A stretch of 64,000 bases of DNA from Planococcus versutus (GCF_001186155.3 NZ_CP016540.2:3185626-3249625), one strand, 5' to 3'; positions 19,621-30,480 are shown, counted from the first letter of the stretch. Notes: generated from the letters alone by a model not told the origin. Program-made: numbers and translations.

Positions 19621-19700
19621 TTAAAGTCTCCTTTCTTGACTATATAGCTACTATATACTTTAAATTTTAAGTATACAAAAAGTTGAAAGGTTTTGACACG

Positions 19701-20135
19701 ATGGTTACCGAAATTCGAACGATTACAGATTTGAATAAAAAAGAAGTATTAAATTTAAAAGTGGCGACGCAACAACAAGGATTTATCGAATCCGTTAGTC
19801 AATGTTTGCTAGATGCAGAAAGAGATACACGTTATGTGCCTTTGGCATTATATGAAGAAGATACAGTTATTGGTTTCTCGATGCAAGGAGAATTCGATGG
19901 AGAAATTTGGCTTGATCGTTATTTAATCGATGAGCGTTTTCAAGGACAAGGACTCGGACGTTACTTCCTTCGTGCGCTTGTCGATCATTTAAACGAATGC
20001 TATCCTAATCAGCCTATATATTTAAGTGTCTTTGAGCATAATACAATAGCCATCCATCTATATCAGAAATTCGGTTTTTCTTTTACAGAAAAATTCGATG
20101 AAAACGGCGAAAAAATTATGATTTATTCACATTAA
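19701..20135 (+). CDS. GNAT N-acetyltransferase, spermine/spermidine (BltD/PaiA) type
   Basis: Transfers an acetyl group from acetyl-CoA, probably to polyamines. The 144-residue GNAT fold shows the coenzyme A loop RFQGQGLGRYF (about 80-90) and the C-terminal HLYQKFGFSF. It aligns by eye along its whole length with B. subtilis BltD: IES...CL-DA near residue 30, IWLDR-IDERFQGQGLG in the middle, and IYLS-FE-N-AI-LYQ-FGF at the end. ATG 19701 is preferred over an upstream TTG because GAAAGG lies between them. It is divergent from the MerR regulator. The efflux pump that accompanies this pair in Bacillus is absent. Confidence 0.85.
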   Translation: MVTEIRTITDLNKKEVLNLKVATQQQGFIESVSQCLLDAERDTRYVPLALYEEDTVIGFSMQGEFDGEIWLDRYLIDERFQGQGLGRYFLRALVDHLNECYPNQPIYLSVFEHNTIAIHLYQKFGFSFTEKFDENGEKIMIYSH

Positions 20136-20140
20136 TGCAC

Positions 20141-20182
20141 AAAAAAACCCAATCAGCAGCATTTGCTGCTGATTGAGGTTTT
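20141..20182. terminator. Bidirectional terminator between the acetyltransferase gene and katG
   Basis: Perfect stem CAATCAGCAGC/GCTGCTGATTG with a 4-nt loop, flanked by an A run and a T-rich tail, in the 50 bp separating two convergent genes. Confidence 0.88.
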
Positions 20183-20188
20183 CTTTAT

Positions 20189-22423
<2,235 letters not shown>

Positions 22424-22533
22424 TTAAACCCTCCTAAGTGCTAATCAAAATAGTACATTTCTATCTAACGTCCTTATTGCCGGGTATTGTTAAAAAAATG
22501 ATAGACCTTACATTAAAATTGTACTAAAGTAGC

Positions 22534-22585
22534 GTTCGATTAGCGAGAAACAAGCCAGTCAATCGAACAGTACTTGTTTCTTTTT
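22534..22585. repeat. Two interleaved 8-bp inverted repeats upstream of katG
   Basis: GTTCGATT (22534-22541) pairs with AATCGAAC (22561-22568), and GAAACAAG (22547-22554) pairs with CTTGTTTC (22573-22580), which is followed by TTTTT on the plus strand. The two stems cannot form independently as nested hairpins, so they are either alternative hairpins, a pseudoknot or overlapping operators. Confidence 0.7.
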
Positions 22586-22592
22586 GTCGATT

Positions 22593-23696
22593 TTAATAAC
22601 TAGCACAAACTCTGTTTCTGCCTGTTCGTTTTGCCTTGTACAAACATTCATCAGCAATGCCAACGATTTGAGAAGTGTCGGCTACTGTTTCAGGATAAGT
22701 TGCTGCTCCAATCGAGATGGTGATAGTGATCGTCTCTGTAGCAGATATCTTAAACGGATGAATTTCTACGGATTTTCTAATTCGTTCCGCTATTTTCACA
22801 GCCTGTTCTTGTTGGCAATCCGGCAAAATTACAGAAAATTCCTCTCCTCCATTTCTTGAAACGATATCAAAAGAACGACTTGCACTTTTCAACACCGCAC
22901 CAAGCTCGATTAAAATCTTATCACCAACAGGATGGCCATATGTATCGTTGACATGTTTGAAATGATCAATATCAATAACTAGCAATGACAGTCTTTCGTT
23001 TTTTTCAGCAGCCTCACTAATTAACGTGTTCCAAACGGTATCAAACTGGCGAACGTTATTTAAACCTGTAAGAAAGTCTGTAGTGGATTCTTCTTCATAT
23101 TTCATTAAGAGGTATTGCGTTTTAAGTATATATTCAACAAAGAAAATAGCAGTAATTCCACCAATGATGGAAATTATCCAATACAACGGTATTAATATTG
23201 TCAAGATTTCTACATCTTGAATAATTGAGCTAATGATTATGCTGAATACTACGTTTGAAAATAAAATCATCACAAAGCCTTTTTTGTATGAATTCGCATC
23301 TGTATCAAATCGTTTGAAAAATTCAGAAATAAGGATAAATCCGATGATCAAAATAAGCATTAACGTAGCTGCCGCTATAGCCGATACCGTTATGCCAAAT
23401 GTAAATCGCCCCATAATAATAACTAAGGCGCTAATAATACCTTGTGGAGTTCCCAGAAAAAGGATGAGCAATACGACCGGAACAAAGCGCAAATCAACAA
23501 TTGTTTCTGTACTTACTTGTATAGAGAAGTACATTAGTAAAACCCCTAAAAGTCCTCCTAATAACCCATCAATTAGTACAGAAGCTGTGTAGGGCTTTTC
23601 AGTTAACTTAATTTTTCGCCGAAATTGCAAATAAACAAAAATCAACGAAATTAATACACATAAATTTACAAATACATCACTAACCAAAGTTAACAA
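22593..23696 (-). CDS. Membrane diguanylate cyclase (GGDEF domain)
   Basis: Makes cyclic di-GMP from two GTP. The N-terminal half has six or so hydrophobic segments with the layout of a 5TMR-LYT sensor. The C-terminal GGDEF domain runs from STTDFLTGLNNVRQFD to the end, with the catalytic NGGEEFSVILPD (GGEEF form) and DIDHFKHVNDTYGHPVGD. The TTG start at 23694-23696 is preferred because GGAGGG lies 8 nt upstream; an earlier GTG at 23741 would add 15 residues. It lies 64 nt (or 19 nt with the GTG start) downstream of the DUF4317 gene and may be co-transcribed with it. No EAL domain is fused. Confidence 0.9.
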   Translation of the reverse strand: MLTLVSDVFVNLCVLISLIFVYLQFRRKIKLTEKPYTASVLIDGLLGGLLGVLLMYFSIQVSTETIVDLRFVPVVLLILFLGTPQGIISALVIIMGRFTFGITVSAIAAATLMLILIIGFILISEFFKRFDTDANSYKKGFVMILFSNVVFSIIISSIIQDVEILTILIPLYWIISIIGGITAIFFVEYILKTQYLLMKYEEESTTDFLTGLNNVRQFDTVWNTLISEAAEKNERLSLLVIDIDHFKHVNDTYGHPVGDKILIELGAVLKSASRSFDIVSRNGGEEFSVILPDCQQEQAVKIAERIRKSVEIHPFKISATETITITISIGAATYPETVADTSQIVGIADECLYKAKRTGRNRVCASY

Positions 23697-23760
23697 AAAT
23701 AGTTCCCTCCATAATATCCAATCGGATACCTTTCTGACCACGACGCTTTTTTGATTTTTT

Positions 23761-24954
23761 CTACTCCAGCAGTTCTTCCGAAATTAGCTTGAATCCTTCA
23801 ATGATGGTGTCTTCTTCAACTTCAATCAAAATACATCGTTTGCCGTTGTAATTCACTTGCTTAACGTAACGTAAGTCTTGGGGATTAATCGCAATATCCG
23901 CTACTTTTGTGCTAATTTTAATGGATTTTGACGTATAACTTGGCACAATGTGGCTAGCTTTTATTTCATAGGTTTTGTCTTCAACTACTTGCTGAAAAGC
24001 TCTTTCTACTTTTTCTGTGCTAATGTCTTTCATGCCACTCGCTTTTAATACACGTTCTACTTCTCTCACATCCATCATAGGTATTTCTTCATCTTCATCA
24101 TCACTTTCTGCTTCGATCAGTAACATTTGATTGATTTCATCATACACACCTGCAAGTGTTCGTGAGTTGACTTCGTCTCCAATAACGGCTTTAACAATTT
24201 CTTCAAAGACGGCTTTGTCTTCTTCAGCTGTGATGATTTCATCACCATTCAAAACCGTTTCGATAAACTGAAAATCTGGTTTATTGGCTTTGCTGGCCGC
24301 ATACAAAACGCGGTTAATGTCAGCCGTATTGTCTGTAAAACTTGGGAACAAAAATCCACCTATTGGCGAAGAAAGTTTAATAACAGGATCCACTAACACA
24401 TTCGATTTAAATTCTTTCTCCACAAAATCGAACACTAACGAACTTTTTGGCAACTCCGTTTGGTTCATGCTACTCAAAATAAACGGTGTCGTGTACGTCT
24501 CATCTCGGAAATCCATTTCCGACTCATCTGACTTACGCTTAGTTGTTTTAAAATAAGTCCCGCGAATAAACGTTACGACGATGTCTTTCTCATGTTGCGC
24601 ATCTTGAACCATTTTCAAGGCAATTTTTTGCATATTTTCTTTCCAATCTGTAACTTGGCCGGCTTCAAGTCCCTCGTATAACAAGTGTTGCGTATGGTCT
24701 GTTTGCCCTTCTTCTTGCGGCTGGAATTTCACTTCAAAGAGCTTAATGTCCAACTTACCTCCTAATACTTTTTTGAAGTTAGCAAGAAACAACTCTTGTT
24801 GTTCTCGGTCTAATAAAGAAAACGCACGAATTTCTTCGTGGTAAATTTCACTACTTTCTTGTTGAATGTATACATTGTAGATATCTGTAATTTTTAATAA
24901 CTCCGTATCCAATTTAAATCGCTTGCGAATATCCGCTATATCTTTTTTGTTCAT
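23761..24954 (-). CDS. DUF4317 family protein
   Basis: A 397-residue soluble protein of a conserved Firmicutes family without known function. The N-terminus MNKKDIADIRKRFKLDTELL is characteristic of DUF4317, as I recall it. No membrane segment, signal peptide or catalytic motif is visible. There is an acidic stretch (ESDDEDEEIPMMD) in the second half. It stands upstream of the diguanylate cyclase gene in the same direction. Function cannot be inferred. Confidence 0.8.
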   Translation of the reverse strand: MNKKDIADIRKRFKLDTELLKITDIYNVYIQQESSEIYHEEIRAFSLLDREQQELFLANFKKVLGGKLDIKLFEVKFQPQEEGQTDHTQHLLYEGLEAGQVTDWKENMQKIALKMVQDAQHEKDIVVTFIRGTYFKTTKRKSDESEMDFRDETYTTPFILSSMNQTELPKSSLVFDFVEKEFKSNVLVDPVIKLSSPIGGFLFPSFTDNTADINRVLYAASKANKPDFQFIETVLNGDEIITAEEDKAVFEEIVKAVIGDEVNSRTLAGVYDEINQMLLIEAESDDEDEEIPMMDVREVERVLKASGMKDISTEKVERAFQQVVEDKTYEIKASHIVPSYTSKSIKISTKVADIAINPQDLRYVKQVNYNGKRCILIEVEEDTIIEGFKLISEELLE

Positions 24955-24995
24955 CTGTCATTCCCACTCCTCGGTCAATAAAATCACGGTCAAGC

Positions 24996-25040
24996 AAAAA
25001 AGCGTATCAAAGCAAGATTTTAGCTTTTGATACGCTTTTA
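24996..25040 (-). terminator. Terminator of the deaminase gene
   Basis: Stem AAAAAGCGTATCAAA with TTTGATACGCTTTT across a 15-nt loop; on the minus strand the descending arm ends in TTTTTT. Confidence 0.8.
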
Positions 25041-25098
25041 GTATAACAAGAATGGCGTTGAGTCATCGAATACAATCATCTCTTTTAATAAACAAATT

Positions 25099-25590
25099 TT
25101 AAGATTGCTGTTTTGCTTTAAACGAACGCTGATGAAGTTCACGCATCTGCTCTGCCAACTCAAGCGCGGGACCATCGACTACTGTATCCTTAATGACCTC
25201 TTCAATAGCCAAACTTCGCACACGCGATGACGACGTCGCACCCATTGCACTCAACCATTCGGCTGTTTGCTTTGATGAACTGGCATAGACGATTCTTCCT
25301 AGACCTACCAAACCGTGAGCTGCTGCACACATCGGACAGTGTTCGCCTGATGTATAAACCGTTGCTTTGCTTCGTTCTTCAAGTGGCACGTTAGTTGCTG
25401 CCCAACGCGCAATCGCAAACTCAGGGTGCTGGGTATGGTCGCCTCCTGCTACGTGGTTATGGTCTTCAAAAAGAACAGTGCCACCCGCTGAAACGAGAAT
25501 AGACCCGTACGGCTCGTCTCCTTTTTCAAGTGCTGTTTCAGCTAATTCTACGCAACGTCGTAAATAAGTTAAATCCTTTTCATTCATCAT
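25099..25590 (-). CDS. Nucleoside deaminase (cytidine/guanine deaminase-like)
   Basis: Zinc-dependent deaminase of the CDA fold, 163 residues. The zinc ligands are visible: HPE in GDHTQHPEFAIARWA (His ligand and catalytic Glu) and the CPMC pair in SGEHCPMCAAAHG. Guanine deaminase (GuaD) and tRNA adenosine deaminase share this fold; the lack of TadA-specific features makes a base or nucleoside substrate more likely. The chosen ATG (first of two tandem ATGs) has AGGAGG 7 nt upstream. It starts 28 nt after the stop of the NAD(P)-binding protein gene and shares its transcript. Confidence 0.85.
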   Translation of the reverse strand: MMNEKDLTYLRRCVELAETALEKGDEPYGSILVSAGGTVLFEDHNHVAGGDHTQHPEFAIARWAATNVPLEERSKATVYTSGEHCPMCAAAHGLVGLGRIVYASSSKQTAEWLSAMGATSSSRVRSLAIEEVIKDTVVDGPALELAEQMRELHQRSFKAKQQS

Positions 25591-25618
25591 GTTTACGCCT
25601 CCTTTTGTTTGTCTCAAG

Positions 25619-26236
25619 TTAACTAGAAATTCCGATCGATGCGTTTTCATATTGCGCATCTGTTAATGCTTTAACAATAAAATGCGCAACATCCGCACGC
25701 GAAATGGACTTTGCTTTTTCGGGAACGCCTGTCGTAGCTTCTTTATACTGCCCGGTAAACTCACCATTTGTTAATCCCATCGGTCGAACAATGGTAAAGG
25801 TCAGCCCATGTTTTTGAATCAAATCGGTAGCCTCTCGGTGATCGATTAGCGGGTTTTTCAACATCTTCATGATTAGCTTTCCACTCACACCAGTGAGTTC
25901 ACCATGAACACCTGCAGATGCCGTGTAGACGATGCGTTTCACACTTTGCTCTTCCATGCCTATGACAATATTTTTTGTCATTTCTTGAAGTTCTGTTGAT
26001 GGTTTCATTCCTTGATTAGAGCCTAAACACGAAACAACTGCATCATGCCCGGCAATAGCTGCTGAAACTGCCGCTGTATTAAAAGCATCTCCTTGAACAA
26101 CTGTTAAATTTTCGTGTGTCACTTCTAGTTTTGATGGTGTCCGTACAAACGCCGTGACCTCAAATCCACTTTCGACTGCTTGCTTGACAACCGATTGACC
26201 TACACCACCCGTTGCACCAAATACGATGATTTTCAT
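25619..26236 (-). CDS. NAD(P)-binding SDR-like protein (NmrA/YwnB type)
   Basis: Atypical short-chain dehydrogenase-like protein of 205 residues. The N-terminal nucleotide motif is VFGATGGVGQSVV (GxxGxxG), and VSCLGSNQG and YTASAGVHGE follow. It lacks an obvious YxxxK active site, as in NAD(P)-binding regulators or flavin/quinone-type reductases. Similar proteins in Bacillus (YwnB, YhfK) are poorly characterised. It forms a two-gene unit with the downstream deaminase. Confidence 0.82.
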   Translation of the reverse strand: MKIIVFGATGGVGQSVVKQAVESGFEVTAFVRTPSKLEVTHENLTVVQGDAFNTAAVSAAIAGHDAVVSCLGSNQGMKPSTELQEMTKNIVIGMEEQSVKRIVYTASAGVHGELTGVSGKLIMKMLKNPLIDHREATDLIQKHGLTFTIVRPMGLTNGEFTGQYKEATTGVPEKAKSISRADVAHFIVKALTDAQYENASIGISS

Positions 26237-26533
26237 TTTTTCACCTTACTTTCTTATAATTGGTATACTTTGTTTTGGTTTGAAAATCAATCTATCTTAC
26301 CTATTTGACAAAAGCCGAAAACGTCCATTGCGACGGACGCTTTCCGCGAGCACGGCCTCAGCCGGTTGCCGTACCCGTAGGAGTCGCCGTCTCCATTCCC
26401 ATCAGCTATTTTAAACAGACGGAGAAAAGGTAATCTTTTTCTCCGCCTACTTTGTTTTAGAGGCTTATGGGATAGCTTCTAACTCGAAGCGCATGATCCT
26501 TATAAAATGTGAAGAAAATAACGTCAACCAAAC
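26237..26533. other. Non-coding interval with a degenerate G+C-rich repeat
   Basis: About 300 bp between two minus-strand genes. It contains the repeat described at 26316-26402, an imperfect hairpin around AGGTAATCTTTTTCTCCGCC, and no ORF with coding character. Confidence 0.6.
26316..26402 (+). repeat. G+C-rich intergenic repeat, family A copy 1
   Basis: The segment includes GGACGCTTTCCGCGAGCACG, GCCTCAGCC and GTAGGAGTCGCC. The same blocks recur on the opposite strand at 36168-36280. Similar elements (CGCTTTCCGCGGGC ... CCTGCGGGAGTCG) are widespread in Bacillales intergenic regions. The imperfect inverted blocks could form a stem in RNA. Confidence 0.65.
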
Positions 26534-27493
26534 TTACTTAAGCCGTTCTGAAATAATTTTTACTGCCTTCACAAATTCTTTAACAAATTCTTCACGGTTA
26601 ACGCTATGAAGAACATGCACGTTCGCTGTCTTACCTGAACGATTCGTATAGTCAACTATTGTTGCACCTGCAGCTAGGCCTTCTAACGCTACTTCTACAT
26701 AGCAATCCTGGCCTTCAAATAATTCGGGTCTCAATAAATACATAACGGCACAAACATCGTGGAAATGTAACACTTGATCATAGTTTTCTTCATGAAACGG
26801 TGTTCGCTTCATAACTTCCAAATAATAAGTCACAAGATGATATGCTTTTTCTGCAAATTCTGTTCCAATCGCCAATATACTCTTGGCTTCATCAATTGTG
26901 ACAAACGCTTTATGGGTAACGTCTAATCCGCTCATCACAACTGGTATACCTGAACGAAACACAATTTCTACTGCATGCGGATCCACATACGCATTAAATT
27001 CCGCGCTAGGCGACATATTGCCACCTACTGCTGCTCCGCCCATCCAAGAAATCCGCTCGATTTTTGGTTTTACTTCAGGGTGTGCCAGTAACAACGCTGC
27101 TACATTTGTTAAAGGTCCAGTTGCGACAATGGTCATTTTCTCATCACTCGCCATAATTGTTTCCAGCATGGCTGTGACAGCTGGTCGTTTACTCACTGGT
27201 AAGGTTGGTGCTGGAAATTGTACATTGCCAAAGCCACTTTCTCCGTGAATATCTTCTGCCACTTGGAGTTCACGGAAGATTGGCTGTTCCAATCCACGTG
27301 CAATTTCAACATTTGCTCCGATATAACTTAAAAAAGAACGAGCGTTGTAATTTGTTTTGTCTTGAGAGATATTTCCCGAACACGTGCTAACAAGTCGAAC
27401 GTCGAACGCTTGTTCATTCGCAAATGCTAAAGTTAGCATCATCGCATCGTCGATTCCTGGGTCTGTATCGATAATAATTGGTAATTTAGTCAT
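26534..27493 (-). CDS. Inosine-uridine preferring nucleoside hydrolase
   Basis: Cleaves ribonucleosides to base and ribose for nucleobase salvage. The 319-residue protein starts with the calcium-binding signature DTDPGIDDAMML (about 8-19). It also has NYNARSFL, a VATGPLTNVAALLLAHPE block and FHDVCAVMYLL with the active-site His. The start is ATG 27493; GGTGG lies 8 nt before it, while an upstream GTG overlaps this ribosome site. With the nucleoside deaminase upstream on the chromosome it may serve nucleobase salvage, though the genes are in separate units. Confidence 0.92.
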   Translation of the reverse strand: MTKLPIIIDTDPGIDDAMMLTLAFANEQAFDVRLVSTCSGNISQDKTNYNARSFLSYIGANVEIARGLEQPIFRELQVAEDIHGESGFGNVQFPAPTLPVSKRPAVTAMLETIMASDEKMTIVATGPLTNVAALLLAHPEVKPKIERISWMGGAAVGGNMSPSAEFNAYVDPHAVEIVFRSGIPVVMSGLDVTHKAFVTIDEAKSILAIGTEFAEKAYHLVTYYLEVMKRTPFHEENYDQVLHFHDVCAVMYLLRPELFEGQDCYVEVALEGLAAGATIVDYTNRSGKTANVHVLHSVNREEFVKEFVKAVKIISERLK

Positions 27494-27614
27494 TACATGA
27501 ACCACCTTTTTGAGATTTCGGATTATGTCTTAGCACCACCAACATTACCTTAAATATGAGTTTTAATAAAGTTCATCGAAATGCATCAAAGAACGTAATT
27601 ATCCTATAAATAAA

Positions 27615-27645
27615 AAACGGATATACACAATCGTTATATCCGTTT
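27615..27645 (-). terminator. Terminator of the ankyrin lipoprotein gene
   Basis: AAACGGATATA pairs with TATATCCGTTT (11 bp); on the minus strand the hairpin ends with TTTTTTA. It begins 6 nt after the stop. Confidence 0.85.
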
Positions 27646-27650
27646 CTCTC

Positions 27651-28322
27651 TTATTCTTCTAACAGTTTAATCATCGCGGTATAGCCTTTTTCCTTTGCAT
27701 AATCGAGTGCTGTTTTACCTGAGTGGTCACGAAGCTCTTTGTTGGCATTAAATGTGAGCAATTCTTGTACAATTTGCTGATAGATTTCTGAGCCATCCGT
27801 TAAGGCGACTGCTTCAATCAATGCCGTATAGCCAAAATTATTTTGATGATCCATATCTACTTGACCGTCTTCTAACAGTAGCTTGACATTGGGTAAATGT
27901 CCTTTTTCAGCAGCCGGTATTAATGCATTGCCGCCATAGCGATTTACAATCTTTTGATTGGGTTCTGATTGCTCAATCATGTACGTTAAAATCTCCGTTT
28001 TTCCTTGTGCACCGGCATAAAGATAAGTACTATCTTGCATCTCGTCTTGTTGATTGATGTCAGCTCCTGCGTCAATTAACAGTTTTGCGATCTCGATTTG
28101 GTTGTCATGTGTCGCAATTAATAGCGGCGTTTCTTTTTTCGAATTGGTTTCGTTTAGTGGGTAAGATGGATCCTGCAAAATTTCCTGGACTTTTTTTACC
28201 TCGTTGTTTTCGACTGCTTGAATCAGTCTGCCTGCTTGTTGCTTCATATGATTTTCCCCTTCCTGACTGCATCCGGTGACTAGTAAGAATATACTTGCGA
28301 CAAGGCCTATAAAACGGCTCAT
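27651..28322 (-). CDS. Ankyrin-repeat lipoprotein
   Basis: Predicted surface lipoprotein of 223 residues. The signal peptide (MSRFIGLVASIFLLVTGC) ends in the lipobox LVTGC, so Cys18 would be lipidated. The rest is four to five ankyrin repeats, for example TPLLIATHDNQIEIAKLLID-AGADINQQD and KTALDYAKEKGYTAMIKLLEE at the end. Ankyrin repeats bind other proteins; no partner is evident from neighbours. It ends with its own terminator and appears monocistronic. Confidence 0.88.
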   Translation of the reverse strand: MSRFIGLVASIFLLVTGCSQEGENHMKQQAGRLIQAVENNEVKKVQEILQDPSYPLNETNSKKETPLLIATHDNQIEIAKLLIDAGADINQQDEMQDSTYLYAGAQGKTEILTYMIEQSEPNQKIVNRYGGNALIPAAEKGHLPNVKLLLEDGQVDMDHQNNFGYTALIEAVALTDGSEIYQQIVQELLTFNANKELRDHSGKTALDYAKEKGYTAMIKLLEE

Positions 28323-28435
28323 GCAAAAACTCCTTCCGTGATTCGGATGCGCGATCCAAAACTTGAAAACAGCAAAGCACTATTTAAGTAGTCTTTGCTT
28401 TATACTAATCTTACTTACTAAAGGGGGCAGACACA

Positions 28436-28573
28436 ATGTCTGACATGGCAAACGATTTTAAAGAAGCCTTAATCGTCAAAGTAAAATGCCTATCTACGAG
28501 TTCGTTGTACTTGATAAAGTACATGACGATTGTTTTGGTGCCGCTGTACATCGTTTACTTAGTGCTGAATTAA
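28436..28573 (+). CDS. Probable 45-residue single-span membrane peptide
   Basis: A short ORF with the signals of a real gene: AAAGGGGG at 28420-28427 exactly 8 nt before ATG 28436, a TATACT box at 28401-28406 upstream, and an intrinsic terminator starting 9 nt after the TAA. The peptide has a charged N-terminal third (MSDMANDFKEALIVKVK) and a hydrophobic C-terminal helix (LIKYMTIVLVPLYIVYLVL) with one lysine near its start. I do not recognise it. A longer overlapping frame starting at 28486 lacks a ribosome site. It could be a stress or toxin-like peptide, but nothing here shows that. Confidence 0.55.
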   Translation: MSDMANDFKEALIVKVKCLSTSSLYLIKYMTIVLVPLYIVYLVLN

Positions 28574-28582
28574 GGCATATAA

Positions 28583-28621
28583 AAAAAGGCGCGTCCGTTT
28601 CGAGCGGAATCGTCTTTTTTT
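28583..28621 (+). terminator. Terminator of the small membrane-peptide gene
   Basis: AAAAAGGCG and TCCG pair with CGGA and CGTCTTTTT around a 7-nt loop (one small internal bulge), ending in six T. Confidence 0.75.
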
Positions 28622-28674
28622 ACATCGACTTTGGAACGAGAACATCGAAAGGTGTTACTTATGATAAATGCTAC

Positions 28675-28841
28675 TCATCTATTTTTCGCAACAGGAAAGT
28701 GTTTAATGTTTTTCTTTCCCCATTCATCCATCAGTAAAACGATTGAGATAAGGCTTTCTCCTAAAGTGGTTAATGAATATTCTACTTTCGATGGGACTTC
28801 CGCAAATACTTTCCGTGGACAATCCCATCCTCAACTATATA
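28675..28841 (-). pseudogene. C-terminal remnant of an HxlR-family regulator, frameshifted
   Basis: In one frame, minus-strand bases 28835-28816 read VEDGIV. A +1/-1 slip near 28814 is then needed to continue with RKVFAEVPSKVEYSLTTLGE and DEWGKKNIKH to a TGA at 28675. RKVxxEVPxKVEYSLTxLGxSL is the signature of the HxlR winged helix. The N-terminal half, with the HxlR cysteine region, is absent. One missing base (CCACGG where CCACCGG is expected) explains the slip. The regulator is non-functional. Confidence 0.7.
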
Positions 28842-28846
28842 AATGA

Positions 28847-28895
28847 AAAACACCTGCCTCGGACTTCTTTGTAAGAAGAAAAAGGCAGGTGTTTT
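28847..28895 (-). terminator. Terminator of the DUF1846 gene
   Basis: AAAACACCTGCCT pairs with AGGCAGGTGTTTT (13 bp), with a smaller internal stem CTTCTT/AAGAAG, and a T run on the minus strand. It lies 6 nt after the stop. Confidence 0.88.
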
Positions 28896-28901
28896 CTAAA
28901 T

Positions 28902-30410
28902 CTAATTGTAATACAGGTTCTCGGTTGGATAGACCGGATCGTTGGTGATATCGATTCCAAGCTTTTTAAAAGTCTGTTCGTTTTCTCTATTCAATATGAC
29001 CGTAGAATGAGCTTGAGTGTCTTTTAAATTTGGCAATTGCTTATAAGCCAGCTCAGAAGTAGGATTGGTGACCGCACTGATTGCCAGTGCAATGAGCACT
29101 TCATTGGCGCTTAATGTTGGGACACGGCTATTCAAGTCATCCGTTTTCAACCGTTGAATCGTCTGTAAAATCATCGGCGATAACAAATTAATTTCATCGG
29201 AAATATTGGTCAATTTCTTCAATCCATTTAAAATCGCGGCTGCCGAAGCATCCATCAAAGTTGTCGTTCGACCGGTGATTATCTCACCATTCGGCAGTTC
29301 TATCGCAATTACGGCTTGTAGATTCGTGCTGTCAATCTGCTCTTGGATTGCTTTCGCATAATTACGGGCCGGCAATACAGGTGTCCGATCCTCTTTCTTT
29401 AAATCGGTCTCTTCCAGAATCACTTGCATGTGGCTTACACTGTCTTCATCGGCAAGCCCTTTTTTATAGTCATTCTCTACGACGAAACTGCGCCGAATGA
29501 TTTCCTGCTTGGCAGCTTCCTGGACAACCCCATCGTCAGTGATGCCTGATTTCAGACGATTGACCCCCATATCAGTTGGTGAGCTGTAAACAGATGCTTT
29601 ACCGGTAATCCTTTCGATGATCCGTTTGATGACAGGAAACGTTTCAATATCACGATTGTAATTGATCGCTACTTTTCCATATGCTTCATAGTGATAATTA
29701 TCAATCATATTTACGTCTTTCAAATCGACGGTAGCCGCTTCATAAGCAATGTTTACCGGGTGCTTTAACGGCAAATTCCAAACCGGAAACGTCTCAAACT
29801 TGGCATAGCCGACTTCATTTCCAAGTTTATTCTCATGGTACATTTGGTTAAGACAGGTGGCCAGCTTTCCGCTACCTGGGCCTGGGCCCGTTACTACCAC
29901 GATTGGCTTTGTCGTTTTAATATAAGGGTTTGTCGCAAATCCTTCTTCCCTAAGGACCGCGTCCACGTTTGTCGGATAACCTTCGATTTCACGGTGAATA
30001 CAGACGCTAATTCCGCTTCTCTCAAGCTTAGTCATAAATACTTTGACTGTTGGTTGCCCTTGATAACGAGTGATTAAGACGCTGTTGACAGAAATGCCAT
30101 ATGCCCGATATTCATCAATTAAGCGCAAGACATCTTGGTCATAAGTGATGCCGTAATCTTCACGAACTTTGTTCCGTTCGATGTCTCCAGCGTAGACACA
30201 GATGATGATTTCCGCCTTGTCTTTCAGTGTATGCAATAGTTTGATTTTGGCATCTTCATCAAACCCAGGCAAGACACGCTTGGCATGTTTGTCGCCTATC
30301 AATTTTCCGCCAAATTCCAAATAAAGTTTATCGTACTGCTGCACCCGTTCTAGGATGTAGGCTGATTGTTCTTGCAAATATTTCTCCGAATCAAATCCAA
30401 TTTTTTTCAT
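28902..30410 (-). CDS. DUF1846 (UPF0371) family protein
   Basis: A 502-residue cytosolic protein of the UPF0371/DUF1846 family, conserved in Firmicutes with solved structures but no established reaction. Visible features are the family N-terminus [20 protein letters not shown] and a glycine-rich nucleotide-binding-like loop [20 protein letters not shown] (about 172-191) resembling a P-loop. [17 protein letters not shown] lies in the C-terminal third. GCGGGACC precedes the ATG weakly. The leader contains a TATAAT box and an inverted repeat. It is transcribed alone. Confidence 0.88.
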   Translation of the reverse strand: MKKIGFDSEKYLQEQSAYILERVQQYDKLYLEFGGKLIGDKHAKRVLPGFDEDAKIKLLHTLKDKAEIIICVYAGDIERNKVREDYGITYDQDVLRLIDEYRAYGISVNSVLITRYQGQPTVKVFMTKLERSGISVCIHREIEGYPTNVDAVLREEGFATNPYIKTTKPIVVVTGPGPGSGKLATCLNQMYHENKLGNEVGYAKFETFPVWNLPLKHPVNIAYEAATVDLKDVNMIDNYHYEAYGKVAINYNRDIETFPVIKRIIERITGKASVYSSPTDMGVNRLKSGITDDGVVQEAAKQEIIRRSFVVENDYKKGLADEDSVSHMQVILEETDLKKEDRTPVLPARNYAKAIQEQIDSTNLQAVIAIELPNGEIITGRTTTLMDASAAAILNGLKKLTNISDEINLLSPMILQTIQRLKTDDLNSRVPTLSANEVLIALAISAVTNPTSELAYKQLPNLKDTQAHSTVILNRENEQTFKKLGIDITNDPVYPTENLYYN

Positions 30411-30441
30411 TAATTTTGGTCCCGCTTTCTTTGCTTCAAAC

Positions 30442-30480
30442 TTTCTCTTAACGCAATCGATAAAAACGCCTTAAGAGAAA
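30442..30480 (-). repeat. Inverted repeat in the DUF1846 leader
   Basis: TTTCTCTTAA (30442-30451) and TTAAGAGAAA (30471-30480) are perfect 10-bp inverted repeats separated by 19 nt, between the promoter-like TATAAT and the start codon. A leader hairpin or an operator are both possible. Confidence 0.6.

Noticed and set aside
28655..28672. A third rlmH-end-like sequence (AGCATTTATCATAAGTAA on the minus strand)
   Set aside because: It shares an 11-nt core with the rlmH end, but the preceding codons and the following GTGxGGTT do not match, and it lies at the end of the HxlR remnant. Probably coincidence, though a composite island cannot be fully excluded.
28486..28737. An 83-codon frame overlapping the small membrane-peptide gene
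   Set aside because: No ribosome site, runs through the terminator hairpin, and has no recognisable domain; the 45-codon frame has far better signals.
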